Below, piece after piece: positions 24,201-36,229 of a stretch of DNA of 64,000 bases; within the stretch, counting starts at the first letter, position 1, and each line of letters starts with the position of its first letter. Source of the DNA: Anthonomus grandis grandis. Taxonomy: Eukaryota > Arthropoda > Insecta > Coleoptera > Curculionidae. The notes beneath the pieces are model-generated. The model made no database searches and had not been told where the DNA came from. It saw nothing but the letters and a program-made list of their open reading frames with translations. Position numbers and translations under genes: made by a program. The stretch lies in NCBI RefSeq assembly GCF_022605725.1, contig NC_065558.1, positions 3,038,001-3,102,000 of the forward strand, in the 5' to 3' direction.

Positions 24201-24508
24201 CCATGAATCATCTTAAAATTTTACTTTTCTTCAATATTTGAACCCATTTGATACGTGAAGTACCATTTCCTAATGATCATCACGGATTGATGGATCTCAG
24301 GTGGATTTATAGGTCAGAAAATGGGTAAAAAGTGATTTTTTTTGGATTCTACCGCATTTCATGGTCTAGGCACGCCTTGAATCATCTTAAAATTTTACTT
24401 TTCTTAAATAGTTGAATCCATTTGATACGTGAAGTACCATGTCCTAATGATCATCACGGATTCATGGGTGTCAGATGGGTTTAAAGGTCAGAAAGTGGTA
24501 AAAAAAAA
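18250..24508. repeat. 174-bp satellite array, about 36 tandem monomers
   Basis: Head-to-tail repeats seen directly. Anchor GGATTCTACCGCATTTCA recurs at 18600, 18775, 18949, 19123 and so on, with steps of 174-175 bp, up to about 24.4k. Each monomer includes a TGATCATCA palindromic block, CATGGTCTAGG and TAGGTCAGAAAGTGGGTAAA. The first two or three monomers (18250-18600) and the last few are the most diverged, and the centre is nearly uniform. That is the pattern expected from unequal exchange in satellite DNA. No monomer has a coding frame. The array sits inside wg intron 2, about 1 kb from exon 3. A short relic with TTTTCTTAAGTAGTT occurs at about 17590, just outside the array. Confidence 0.97.
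18905..22730. repeat. Higher-order repeat: two copies of an 11-monomer, 1,913-bp unit
   Basis: Within the satellite, marker variants recur exactly 1,913 bp apart. GGTAGATTTATAGG occurs at 18905, 20818 and 22731. The CATGATCTAGG variant monomer follows at 19.12k and 21.04k. The one-base GTGGAGTACC variant occurs at about 19.90k and 21.81k, and the ATGGGTAAAAAG variant at 19448 and 21361. 1,913 divided by 174 is 11 monomers. Inside the unit, a monomer type with CTTCAATC plus GAGATGAGAAG recurs at 18981, 19676, 20372 and 20894, i.e. steps of 695, 696 and 522 bp (4+4+3 monomers). A third copy begins at 22731 but departs from the order after about 200 bp. Confidence 0.93.
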
Positions 24509-24509
24509 T

Positions 24510-25860
24510 GTGTATACGTTTGTTGGAGCAGTTTGTAGGATGCCTAAAAATATCCCAAATAAAGCAAATATAGTCTTTAAAGCATTAAAAATATTTTAAT
24601 GTATGTGGAAAAAATTAAATAACTCTGCCAGGTTTTGATAAAAGTGTTAAGTAGTTCGTTTCTACTGTTCTTTTTTTCTTTTTTTCGAAAAAAACGATAT
24701 TCAGGAGATGTCCATAACTATTCCTACAAATGTAGTACCTTTACATATTTCACCCTTGAATGTTTACGACAAGATATTTTCTTTTTTGTTTATCTCATGT
24801 CATTTAAATATCTGTGATTATTATAAAAGACTGAAAATTAAATAGGGACAAATATTTAAATATTTAAAGTAAAAACTGATATACTTTCTATCTGACCTTA
24901 AAATAAAACTTTAACCTACAGTTAAAGTTTTATTTCAGGAACTTGCTTTGGTTTTTATTTTTTTTTTGAATTTCTAGTCTAAGAATTATTATTTTATCTT
25001 CTTTTTCCCTTGCGTTACTTTAGTGTCCCCTAGTTTTTTTTTATCTATTTAGGCTTATATGACCAACTATTCCTATTAAAATATAATTAATTTAAATACT
25101 ATAATATAATCTAATTTAAATATAATTAATTGCTAAGTTTTTGGAAAAACAACAAGATTTTTATGTTTTCAATTAATTTGAACAGTGTATTTTAAATTAT
25201 TAGTAGAGTATCAATGTTATGCAATGTCATGATAGGTAAAAAGTAATGCAGTAGTTATATTTTCTTTAAAAATACATCTTTAAAATTACAAAAATCTTTA
25301 ATTTATGTCTTAGACTGTTTCTAATAATTTAATTATTTTAGTTTGGAAATATTAAGTTAAATATACACTAGAGGGAGTTAAATATGTATAAATAAAAAAA
25401 TTAGTTTTTCAGTAACGCAGGCGTTTAATTTTTGACATATTTGTCAGAAACCTCTAATATAAATAAACTAATTAATTTATTAGTGGTATTTGGTATTTTA
25501 CTTGTAGTTTATTATTTATAATACCTAATACAAATTTTGTAATTAAATTCTTGTAAAATTGATTAAAAGAATAAATAAAATACAATGTAGCCCAGATGTC
25601 AATTATTTTCAAGGGTTTATAAAAAAGCGACTAAGGATGCGTATTTATTATACTAATAGGTTGGCAACGTTGATAATACTATTGATGCCCTACTATAATA
25701 AAAGTTCCTATACAAGCAGAAATCGTAAGCAATAATAAAATTTACATAAAAAATCAATGCCAATGATATTGCCAATGTGTCTAAAAATGTAAAAATTCTT
25801 TAGTCTGTGTTAGCATTTATAAATTATTAGTTCCCTTTGATACAAATTCACATTATGTCC
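24510..25860. other. AT-rich intronic DNA without recognised features
   Basis: Follows the satellite. Very AT-rich, with poly-T runs. 25661-25677 carries TTGGCAACGTTGATAAT, which occurs inverted at 15703-15719. I see no gene, RNA or element. Confidence 0.6.
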
Positions 25861-26600
25861 GACCTCTATAAGACTGTCCCTTTGATCTCCCTAAGTGGGC
25901 CAAACTAATTTAAATAAAAGGGATTTTTTCGACATCCGGATGCACTCCTGTAGGGCTCCCTAAAAAACCCCCCGCTTACAAAAGCAAGGGTTTCGCTGGT
26001 CCAGATGCTCCCTATTCTCAGTTTGTCATTTATAATGACGTGCCTTGTGTTTTGCATCTATTGACGGCAACATAACGGATGGTGGACGTGGTTATTTCGT
26101 TTAAGTGGGCAGGAGAATTTAACAGAATTCTTTTTTTACCAAAAAAAAAAAACATCATCCTGTCCCACCTAAGGAATCGAAGAGCCCAATTAGTCCCCAG
26201 GGAGTCATCCTTAACGCCCCAAAAACCTTTGCAAAATATTTTCTTTGGTTTCACGTTACTGTACAACCCCCATTGATCCGCTTGTCACTTGTCAAAGTTC
26301 ATTCATGCCAGTGGGCGTTCTCTCTCTTTTTTTTATTCATATATAACAGGGAGATGAGCGATGTGAATGTAATTGAACATATTAAATGTGTTCTCAATGG
26401 GTAGAGCTTGACTCGAATAAAAATTACCAGGTGCAGCTGCAATTTAAACATCATTTTTGGTATATTAACTTTTACAACCCGTGGGGGTTTATTCTTCTAT
26501 TATACAGCTTTCAAATTCATATATATATAGCGTTTCGCTTTAATCGTACCTATGATCGTTTTAGAGCCCCTCGAGATGAAAAATGTATCGTTTATTCTGT
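25860..26600. promoter_or_regulatory. Higher-GC unique island with a perfect TCF site (candidate wg enhancer)
   Basis: CCTTTGATC at 25879-25887 matches the Drosophila TCF/Pangolin consensus. The surrounding 700 bases are unique and GC-richer than the flanking intron, including a CCCCCCGC tract near 25970. Overlapping open frames at 26030-26276 on both strands are mutually antisense and have no recognised product. Confidence 0.35.
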
Positions 26601-29520
26601 GACGGAACAGATTTATGGCCCCACTGGGCCTTATTGAGGAGCTGCCACAAAGGAAACAGTAGCCTAAACGTCAAATTAGCTACACCGTTGCTGTCAATTC
26701 GTAACTGTCAATAAAATAATTATTTGTCTCAGTCCAGGAACTGATTTTAACGGTTCTGATTTTGGGAATTATTCTTTTCTCAGTTAAAATTATTAAGGTT
26801 AATAGATTTGTATGGTGAAGTACCAGATTGATGCTTTAACACGATGATAGTACTTGTCGTAAAAATTCAGATTTTATAGTAAATTATGTGCATAACTTAA
26901 ATGGATACGATGCGCAATTTCTACAATATTTTCTTACTTTTTCAGCACTGATTCTTCTTACTATAATCACGGAGCTGAATTTCAAGGAGTATAAATTACA
27001 ATTAAATATTGACTTGAAATGTAATTTTAATTGTAAATATTTCTGAAAAACTAAATAGAATAAAGAAGAAAACTATTCAGAAAATTAGGTCTTTGAAACT
27101 TTGTTAAGGGTTCAAATAAGTTTAAGCTTAAGTGAAAGTTTTAGAAATATTGGACTTTTTAAGCAGTGGCTTTACTTGAATTGACGAGATTATTTTGGTG
27201 TTTTTTATTGTGCTAGAATTTTTTCGCAAATATATCCAATTTTTGTCATTTAATTCCTTAGATTTTCTTCTATCTCTTTTATTATGAACTATAAATGAAT
27301 AATGTATTTTAAAGCGATCACAATAAAAGGATGATGTTCATCTATAGTGGTTACCATTTTGGAAGAAAATTTACTTTTTAAGGCGATTCAGGATGTAAAT
27401 TTAAAACGAAAAATTATTCAGGCTGAAAAATGGCCCCTCTTCCAAACATTTTTGACATTAAAGCTAATTTCACTCACAAAAATCCTAGACGATCGTTAAA
27501 AAACAATGCAGCTCTTCTGTAGTCATATGCATAACTTAAATGGATATGATACACATTTTCTACAATATTTTTTTGTTTTTTCTTCTCAAAATAAAAGATT
27601 ATTGGTAATTTAGACACAGAATAGATTTATGGCCTCGATGGGCCTTATTTAGGAGCTGCCACAATGGAAACAGTAGCCTAAATGTCAAATTGGCTACACT
27701 GTTGCTGTCAATAAAATAATTATTTGTCTCAGTCCCAAGATTTTGGGAATTATTCGTTTCTCAGTTGAAATTATGGTGTTCGATAGATTTGTATTATGAA
27801 GAGCCCAAAATAGGCTGCTCACGCTTTAATATGTTAAATTGGTGGTGCTTGTGGTGTAAATTTAGCTTTTATAGTAAATTATATGCATAACTTAAATAGA
27901 TACGACACACGTTCACTTTTTAAGACTTCTACTTAATATAATCAAGGAGATCATTTAAATTTTAATTAGATTTTGGGTGGAAAATATAATTTTAAACAAC
28001 TATAAATATTTCTAAGAAACTACATAGATTAAAGAAGAAATTTTTTTGCTCGACATTTTGTTATGGGTTTAAATTAGTTCAAAAAGTTTTAGAAACATTG
28101 AATTTTATTAACTGTGGTAACCAAGATTTTAAGCAGTGTTTTATGGTGACCATTCACTTCAAAATCCAATAGCTCAAAAAATGTTTAGACTGTTGAAACG
28201 AAAAGCATAATATTTAATAACGTATTTCCTTGAAAATCAGTAAAAGTTCAAATTAGTCCAAGTTGAAGTTTTAAATCAGTGGTAACCAAGAACAAGGTTC
28301 TAACTTTAATGCAACTATCCAATTCAAAATTTAATAGCTCAAAAATAATTTGGACTATTCTCATGAAATAAAAAGCAAAATATTCGAAAGAATAATAATT
28401 TCTTGAAATAAGGTAATGGTTTCAAATTAGTTCAAGTTAAAGTTTCGAAATTATTGGACTTTTTAAGCAGCACCAATTTTTTAACAAGATTTTCATACCT
28501 GAATATTTATTTTCCTTGAATTAATTTACTTTTTTTTCATACAATCCTTTAATTTCAAAGATTTTCTCTGTTTCTTTTGACCCAAATTAATGATTCAATT
28601 TTTTTTTGTAGGGTCTCCTTTTTTATCTCCTTTATCGTCTTAGACTTTTTCATCATGAAAAAAATTATATTACAAGGTAATTCAGAATTTAACTGAGAAA
28701 TGGAAAATCGTAGCCAAAAAATAAATCTTTCAACACACATTTTTGACATTAAAACCCACTTCAGTCCCAAGAATCCTAGACGATGACTAAAAACTCATCT
28801 GTAGCAATCAACACTACGTAGAAAATCTAATTTCATCTTTTCAAGTTAAACAAAGATTATTGTTTATTGAAAGATCGAACCGATTTATGCCAAAGAACTA
28901 ATTTTAATGGTTCTCATTTTAGAAATTATTAAATCAGCTTATCGTGTTAATGCTTTAACTTGATTAAGTGACGCATAACTTAAATGGATACGATACATGT
29001 TTTCTACAATATTCCTTCACTTTTTCTCTTTCTCGGATGACAGATTATTGTTTATTAAGACACAGACCAGATTTATGGCCCCACTGGGTTATTCAGGAGT
29101 TTCGACAATGGAAACAGTAGCCTAAGTGTCAAATTAGCTACACAGTTACTGTCAGTCCATAACGGGCAATAAAATAATTATGTAGGTTTCGAATGGAGGA
29201 GTTAAGTTTCATGTCAAAGAACTGAGTTTAACGGTTTTGATTTGGGGAATTATTTATTTTTCAGTTGAAATTTGTATGGGATTATTAGGGCCTTGTAGCT
29301 TTTAATAATTTATTTGCATTGTAAAGCGTTACATAGGCTGCTTGTGTTCATGCTTTGACATGACAAAATTAAACCTTGCTGGTGAGTTATTATGCATAAC
29401 TTAAATGGATACCGATACACGTTGTCTGCAATATTTGTTATTTCTTCAAGTCACTGATTCTATTTACTATAACTGAGAAACTGAGTATAAGAAAATGTAA
29501 ATTTCATTCAAATTTTAAAT
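26600..29520. repeat. Three diverged direct repeats of a 1.0-1.45-kb unit in wg intron 2
   Basis: The block starting GGAACAGATTTATGGCC (about 26603), with GGAAACAGTAGCCTAAA and AATAAAATAATTATTTGTCTC, recurs at about 27612 and 29060. A partial copy of its right half is near 28890. In each, a GCATAACTTAAATGG motif lies about 270-330 bases downstream, and in two cases another lies about 90 bases upstream. Copies are alike by eye in the block and much less so outside it. No coding frame is shared. Confidence 0.75.
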
Positions 29521-30240
29521 GATTTAGTAAGAAGTCTTAAAACATAATTACATAAATTAGAAAAAAAAATACGGATAAAAAATCTGTTGTAATTTTTTTT
29601 ATCGGATTTAATTTTTTTTTGTGAATTTAGCGATTTTTTCTGAATTGGACGTAGAATTTTATGCCACAAAGATCCCTCCAAGTCTGCTTAATTTCTTTTG
29701 TCTTAAAGAGTTTTTTTAACTTGCCATAAAATAAAACTTAAGAATGAGATTTTACTGATTTTAGAAGATCCATCCATAATAATGTGCTTTCATATATTGA
29801 TTTAGTTTTTAATTTTGCCAAGCTTTCATTTTAAATATCTCTTGATTTTCTTGACCCTTAAGTTTCTCAATAGTCATTTGTTGCTTTTTCGGATCCCCTA
29901 CCAATTTCCAAAGACTTTTATACCTTTATTAGTAGACATTATCCTGTAAAAAAATTATATCGTTTCGCATTTATCGAACTGTACTTAATTCCCATGTAAA
30001 AAAAATTTAAAAATTTCGTCTGGATTTTATTCCATATAGTATGATTTTTATTATGATTAATGGAAATTAGTGGCTATATATCTCATGTAATTAAGGTATT
30101 GAAGTTCTCCTGAAATCTGTGTTAAATTATGGGTTGCTGATATGGTGCTCTACCTGTAACTCAATTTCAACTTCTTTAATAAAAGCCCAAAAAAAAATTA
30201 TTGAGAAAACAAATTCAGTCATTTGAAGTTATTTCTTACT
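29520..30240. other. AT-rich intronic DNA without recognised features
   Basis: Long T and A runs, no open frame of note, no motif copies. I see nothing to annotate. Confidence 0.5.
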
Positions 30241-30690
30241 TTTTTAAGGTATTCAAGGAGATAAAGAAAACGGAAACTTATTTTTTTAGACTTCTGATGC
30301 TATTTTTTTAACTTTTGTCAGGGGTTCAAAGCAAAATATTAATAAAACACTACAATTGCCTGGAACAGAGAAAAATGACCTACTGTTCCTTAAAAAAAGA
30401 ACATTTCTCATTAATTTAAGGCAGTATAATCATTTGTCTTTCCTGGATTATCTGCAAAGAGGAAGAAACTGCTTCAACTGCCTGTAAAAGATTTTTTAAC
30501 AATTTTTTTTTCAGGCAGTAGTAGTTGTCTTATTATTCTTATCCTGTGAATTTCTGGAAGTCAATAATAACCTTAAATGCCTGGAAAAAAGAAGATTTTT
30601 TATGAATTTAAAATAGTGGTAATTATTTGTCCTTTTATAACTGTCTGAAAATAGGAGAAAAGACTGGTTATAAAAGATCACATCCTTCTA
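30240..30690. repeat. 450-bp direct duplication, copy 1 (partner 36230-36700)
   Basis: From GGTATTCAAGGAGATAAAGA (30248) to GACTGGTTATAAAAGATCA (about 30680) this is nearly identical to 36239-36700, including CTACAATTGCCTGGAACAGA and GGATTATCTGCAAAGAGGAA. Differences are scattered single bases plus one short insertion, a few percent by eye. The pair is much younger than other repeats in the intron. The segment is rich in GCCTG words and has no coding frame. Confidence 0.85.
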
Positions 30691-30929
30691 TTTTGTCTTT
30701 TGACTCTAAAATCCGACATATTTCAAGAATTGCCCTACAGGAAAAAACATAAAAAAATGCTTAAGAGCCAAGGCACTTAGCCTCATTGAACATATTTAAT
30801 ACACCATTAACACCATGTTTACATGTCAATAACATCTTGTCGCTACAACTTCATAAAACGAGGATTACATGTCACATTTGCATAACAATACGCTCTTTTC
30901 CTCCCTATTCATTATTTAAAATAGGGGAC

Positions 30930-31300
30930 AGGAATATAATAGAGGCACTCAGTTGATCACAACCGGGACAGTTGCGTAATTTGTATCATTAATTATCGAT
31001 TTTTTCCCATGCCCGAGTTCAATGCGGGTGGCGATCAACAAACTACCTCTCGACCTTTCAACGGGCGATTTTTTATTATTTATTTTTTTTTCTTGTAGTT
31101 TTTACTGTTTGAAAAACGATGAAGGTGAGACACTCTGAGGTATTGAAAGGTCCATAAACAAAAATAATAAATGGTCAGCTAATGGGGCCCCAATGAGCTG
31201 ACACTCTGGTGCGCGTGGGCCCCTCACCGCAGGGGTTCCTGTTCGGAATTTCTTCTTTGGTGGCTTACGGAGAGATCCTGAATATAAATGTATATGGTGT
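30930..31300. promoter_or_regulatory. Higher-GC unique island (candidate cis-regulatory element)
   Basis: Unique sequence with CpGs (GCGGGTGGCGATCAAC, GTGCGCGTGGGCCCCTCACC) in AT-rich intron 2. Also contains CCATAAAC and ATTTATTAT, AT-rich homeodomain-like words. No protein recognised. Function inferred only from composition and position. Confidence 0.3.
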
Positions 31301-32104
31301 TGTCAGGACCGGACTTTTTTAAGTCAGTTAATTGTTATTATATTTATTTGCACCAAGTTAGTTATTCCGCTTAATTAATTTTATTGCACTTTTATTTTTA
31401 ATCTAAAATAATCCAAAAAATAAATTAGTATTAAACTGTGAAATATCAGAATAAGTAGATTATAGTCCCCATATTTTAAAAATATATTGTTTATTGTTCA
31501 AATTAGAGAGTTTTTCCGAAGTGCATATTAAGGCTTGAGAAAATGCTAAGAAACAAAAAAAATCAGTTTTGATGAAACTCAGGAGCTAAAATTATCATGA
31601 ATTAAATTTAATTATTTATTTAAAACTAAACACCAATATAACTACAAATAAGCATAAATATTTACAATTTTCTAAAAGAATGTAAGTACTGGCAGTAGTA
31701 GTTTACACTCAATTTAAACTATACAGTTGAATGAATGATAAACCTACAAAAAAATGAGAATTGCATGTATTATTCTTTATACAAAGCTGAGATCAGTACA
31801 AACAAAAAAAAAACATTTAAAACTTTATCACCTAACAGTAACATCTTTAACAACACTTTGTGACTACTTCTAACAATGTATTTTTTTACGTAAAATCTAC
31901 TTTTTCTTTAACAGACTTAAATTGCGTAATTTTAAATTTAAAAAAAATAAGTGTAAGTACTTTACTGTCTTAAACCAAAAGCTCTCTAGAATAGTGTTGT
32001 GCCTTAAGCACAATTATTTTTATTTCCGACATTTGTAGCCATTTTAGTTCCCTTTTAGTCCAATTTAATCTTATTTTTACAAGAGTTTCTTTAATTTTGA
32101 AAAT

Positions 32105-34075
32105 ATGTTATTCATGTCCATTTAAGTTATGCATCGAAATGTACTAAATTGTCAAACATCTATATTGGAATATTTATCTATAAATTCCTGAAAGAGAATA
32201 TTTTAAAGTAGAAATTTGTCTAAAAAGTTGTCAAGACGTGTACCTCTTCTTTGGACTTTAAAATTAAAATTGATTTGTTACTTTAAATTTAAAAAAAAAA
32301 TTATTATAAACTTGGTTGAATAAGCAGGATTTAGAAGTATTATTGACCGCTCACAGATCTGATGAACATTGATCGAAAGATGCGAGGAATACAACATATG
32401 GGCAGCAATTTTGGTCACTATTTAAGGGACTTAATAACGCAAGAATAGACTTTCGGTATACTGGACTATTATCTATAAAAATCCCATCATTCATGTTAAA
32501 TTATACAAAACCTGCATTAACCAAAGATCTACTTTTGTTTTAAAAAATTTAAATGGCGTTATTTTATGTTCTAAAAAAAAATTAAATTGTATGTTGTCAG
32601 GGTAAGGACTTTACTGTCTTAAACCAAAAACTCTCTAAAGTAGTTTTCAGATAGTCTGGTAGTCAGGTAGCCTGGAAACAGTAAAAAATGACTTCATATG
32701 CTTGGAAATGATCACTTTTAAATAATTTTAGGTAGATAATAATTTATCTTGAATTCTAGAAACCGGAAGAAATTACCTCAAACGCCTGGAAGAGAATAAT
32801 CATTTTTCACTTTTCCAGGCATTCCAGTTTTTTCCTTTAAACATTGAGAAATTATCTCTTAAATAATTTGAAAAAAAAAACGATGTCCGGCATTCCCAAT
32901 CACGCCTTTGATTGGATATTTTATTTACCTTAATAGTGATTTTAAGGGTTCTATAGAGTAAAAAAAAATCCTTTTCACCTTGTTATATTGCTCTGAAAAA
33001 TATATATCAATAGGACTTTTAAAATGAATTAATTTTGAAAATATGTTAATCAGATCCATTTGAGTTATGCATTAAAATGTACTAAATTATCAGAGCTCTA
33101 TGTTGGAATATTTTTCTATAAAAACCTAAAAGACATTAAGTTATTTATCTTAAAAAATTTTAAAAGAAGAAATTTGTCTAAAAAGTCTTTAAGACGGATA
33201 TCACTGCTTTGAATTTATCTGATCACAAATATTTTTTTTTAATTGATAATTAAAATTCATTTGTTACTCTGCGTAATAAAAACTGATCACAGATAAGTAA
33301 TTCCAGGTAGTTGAGGTCATTTCTTCTTGTTTACAAGCATTGAACGAATGACAAATCATTGTCAGTGACTTAAATTATTGAAGAATTATTTTATTACAGG
33401 AATTTAAGAAAATTATTTACTTCTAGGCATTCACAAGACAAGAATAATAAAACAACTGCAACTGCCTAGAATAAGTTATAGAATTTTCTCTTCCAGGCAG
33501 TTGAGGCAATTTCTTTCTTTTTTCAGGCATTCACGAAAGGAAAAGCAAATGATTGTCACAGCCTTAAATTAATAAAAAATTATCTCCCTATTTCCTAGGT
33601 AGTTGCAGTATTTTATTAATATTTTGCTTGGCAGAAGTTAAAAATGACCTCAAATGGCTGCATTTTTTTTCTTATTGTTTCAAGCATTTGTAGTCATTTT
33701 AGTAAATTTTGTCAGAAAAAGTGAAAAATTACCTCAACTGCCTGGAAGAAATTACTTTTTATGCTTAGAAAAAGATTTATAAGTAGTGACAACCAAGTCT
33801 CTACAATACGTAGATATAGGAAGAAATTTTAAAAAATTAAAAAAAGAACCTTTTTGAAAATGCTTAAGAAACTGTTTAAGAAATTTTAAAAATATGGTAA
33901 TCATATCCATTTAAGTTATGCATCAAATTGTTTTAAATTATGAGAGCTCTATGTTTTCTATAAAATTCAATTAGGAAATTGTCAAGACTATAATACTATT
34001 TCCTTGGATTTAACTGATATCATAAATATTTTTTTTAAAATAGGTAATTAAAACTAATTTATTAGTTTGAATATA
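32105..34075. repeat. Three diverged direct repeats, about 850-940 bp apart
   Basis: Segments starting at the inverted motif CCATTTAAGTTATGCAT (32117, 33056, 33906) continue in parallel for about 180 bases: TACTAAATTxTCA, TTGGAATATTTxTCTATAAA, AGAAATTTGTCTAAAAAGT, ATTxATTTGTTAC. The third copy is most decayed. Between them lie runs of CAGGCATT, CAGGCAGTT and TGCCTGGAA words. Confidence 0.7.
32340..32560 (+). pseudogene. Short non-LTR RT relic
   Basis: A frame near 32410-32470 reads FGHYLRDLITQE and, with a shift, FRYTGLLS-type residues. This resembles the stretch after motif A in the RT relic at 34130 (FWSIFKGLNNGKI), so it is likely the same element family. Only about 200 bases. Confidence 0.45.
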
Positions 34076-34129
34076 CAAAATTTAGTTAATAATTAAATAA
34101 ATTAAGTTAAATACACCCAAAATAACAAA

Positions 34130-34760
34130 CAAAATGAAGAAGAAACATGAAGTCACTATTCATGAAATACAACATATGAAAAACGGTCGTTGCTTAGGAG
34201 AAGTCCGAATAAGCGCAGAAATATTAAAAATGAAGACCTATTACTTAAAGTACTATTTAATTATTGTATCATTAAAGGCAAAATACCAACAAGTTCGAAA
34301 AACAAAGCGCTATAAACCAATTAATCTATTATCCCTTTTATATAAGCTGTTCATAAAATTCTCACACATAAACTTATTAACCAATAAAACTTTAAACCTG
34401 TCGAACAATTACCTTTAGGATTCGTAGACTTTAAAAAAGTTTTCAACACCATAGCATTCTGGTCAATATTTAAGGGATTAAATAATGGAAAAATTTAAAA
34501 AAAAAACCACTCTATTAATAAATATCTATAAAAAATGATTGTTAAAATAGACGAAACAACGTCGATAAGAAAAATATCACTAGAAAGAGGTGTGAGACAG
34601 AGTGTCACCATTTCTCTTTGACTTTTCACATTGGCACTAGAAAACGAATTTAAAATATTGATTTGGGCAGAAGAGGGAATGAAATACGATTTGCACATGA
34701 AAAGTCAAATTAAAGTAATAAATGCTGAGTGATCGTTCGAGCCTCAAATATACTAGATCA
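34130..34760 (+). pseudogene. Degenerate non-LTR reverse transcriptase
   Basis: Begins EIQHMKNGRCLGEVRISAEI (the KNGKAxGxDxIxAE block before RT motif 1), then RYKPINLLSLLYKLFIKF (the NYRPISLLxxxYKLF block), VDFKKVFNTIAFWSIFKGL (motif A region at about 34425-34475), SLERGVRQSVTISL (motif B, GVRQGDxISP) and FTLALENEFK. Stops and small shifts, but block order and spacing are preserved. Opposite strand to wg, in intron 2. Confidence 0.88.
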
Positions 34761-34959
34761 AGACTTTAGATGAATTACGCAATAATCAAAATTATGTCAG
34801 TAGAAGTTTACTAGAGTTTGCACAGGATGAAAAAAATTGACATAACCTAGAGGATGTCTGTACCCCATAAAAGACGAGAAAAGTATAAGAACTCTGAATA
34901 TGGTACTCATAACCTTTTAAGTTATGCATAATTTTTCTCTATATCTATTAATATATTAT

Positions 34960-35900
34960 TTTTTTTACGATGATTATTGAAACGGGTTAATCCGTGGTTA
35001 TAGCAGACCTAGAAAGCGAAAAGGCGAGGGCAGCCAATCGATTAAGATCTTTATGCCGGATCGTCCAATTGCTTTGACGGGTTTATCAAAAAAATCGAAG
35101 AAGTCGAGGGAGCAGCTTAACTGAAACGGACACCTCGTGAAGTTTTTGGGAATATTTAAATAGTTTCCGAGGCTGACGATCGCTCGACTGAAAAATGCCG
35201 AGGGAGCACTTGGGTGCGTTTACCCCTAAACTTAAAACTCAAATTATCCCACTTTGCTTTTTATGCGAACATCTTAAACTCTATTTTTTTTTATAGAGCT
35301 AATAAATTACACTATTAACCAAAAATTTAGCTTCTTACTTAAGAGGTCTTGAGTTCTTTATATAATGGGTCAGAATAGCCTAGTGTAAACGAACCCACAA
35401 TTCGTAAAGGTGGGTTTATATTACACCAAATTAAGGCTATTAGATTGGACAGATCAGGTAAAATAACAAATAACAGTGGATCGGATTAAGGAGATTGGGT
35501 CTTGATAATGTTGGTTTTAGAAACCTCGAAAAGATCAGATGCCACAAGCCAGAGGCGCGTTATTCGATCCCTAAAAGCGCAGTGGATTCTTCAATTTTTT
35601 TCAAGGGTTCTCGTTACGCCACTGGACATCGGCTCCGGACAATTTTGTACCTATAAACCCGATCGATTAAATTCTGTCGTTCGAATTATTTTAATTAGGG
35701 CCCTGACAAATTGATGCGGTCCGACGTGGTATCTCAAATAAACCCGGGGAAGATGTCACTAATAGATGTCCATTACCGAAATTAGAATAACGTGTCGCCC
35801 GTTTAAGAATGTTTTGCCTCCATCGCGATAATCGAACCCGCGAGTATTTATTTTGTTTGGTAATTGGTCTGGCCACTTTCGACTTTTAATTTCGTTTTAT
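34960..35900. promoter_or_regulatory. Large higher-GC unique island (candidate wg enhancer)
   Basis: About 900 bases of unique sequence, the longest such island in intron 2, with CpG-rich words (GGCTGACGATCGCTCGACTG near 35171, CCACTGGACATCGGCTCCGG near 35617). Two small frames (35502-35714 plus, 35691-35876 minus) are not recognised. AT-rich relics begin again at about 35900. Confidence 0.35.
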
Positions 35901-36229
35901 TTTAGATGTGATTTATTTTAATAAAGTGTATTTTGATGCTTTGTAAACTGGTTTAATAACTCATAGCAGTTTTAGTCATTTTTCTTCACCTACAGTTATA
36001 ATTACCAGGGAAACTCTCAAAACATAAAAGTGCGATTACAGAAGATAAAAATAATAAGGAAAAAGAAACGATAGACAGAAATGTGCAAGCTAATTAAATC
36101 ACATATTAGCGACAATATACAACAAGACCAACAGATTCAAGAAATCATTTTATAAATCATAACAAAAATCTCCAAAGTACAGAAAGAAACATGCCACAAA
36201 AAATTCTTGAAGGAGACAGTTATTTCTTA

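Noticed and set aside
18250..24508. CRISPR-like repeat-spacer array
   Set aside because: Repeats are contiguous 174-bp monomers without unique spacers, in a eukaryotic intron. This is satellite DNA.
26030..26637. Frames at 26.0-26.6k as a small gene
   Set aside because: Two frames overlap antisense over the same bases, and none has a recognisable family or splice context.
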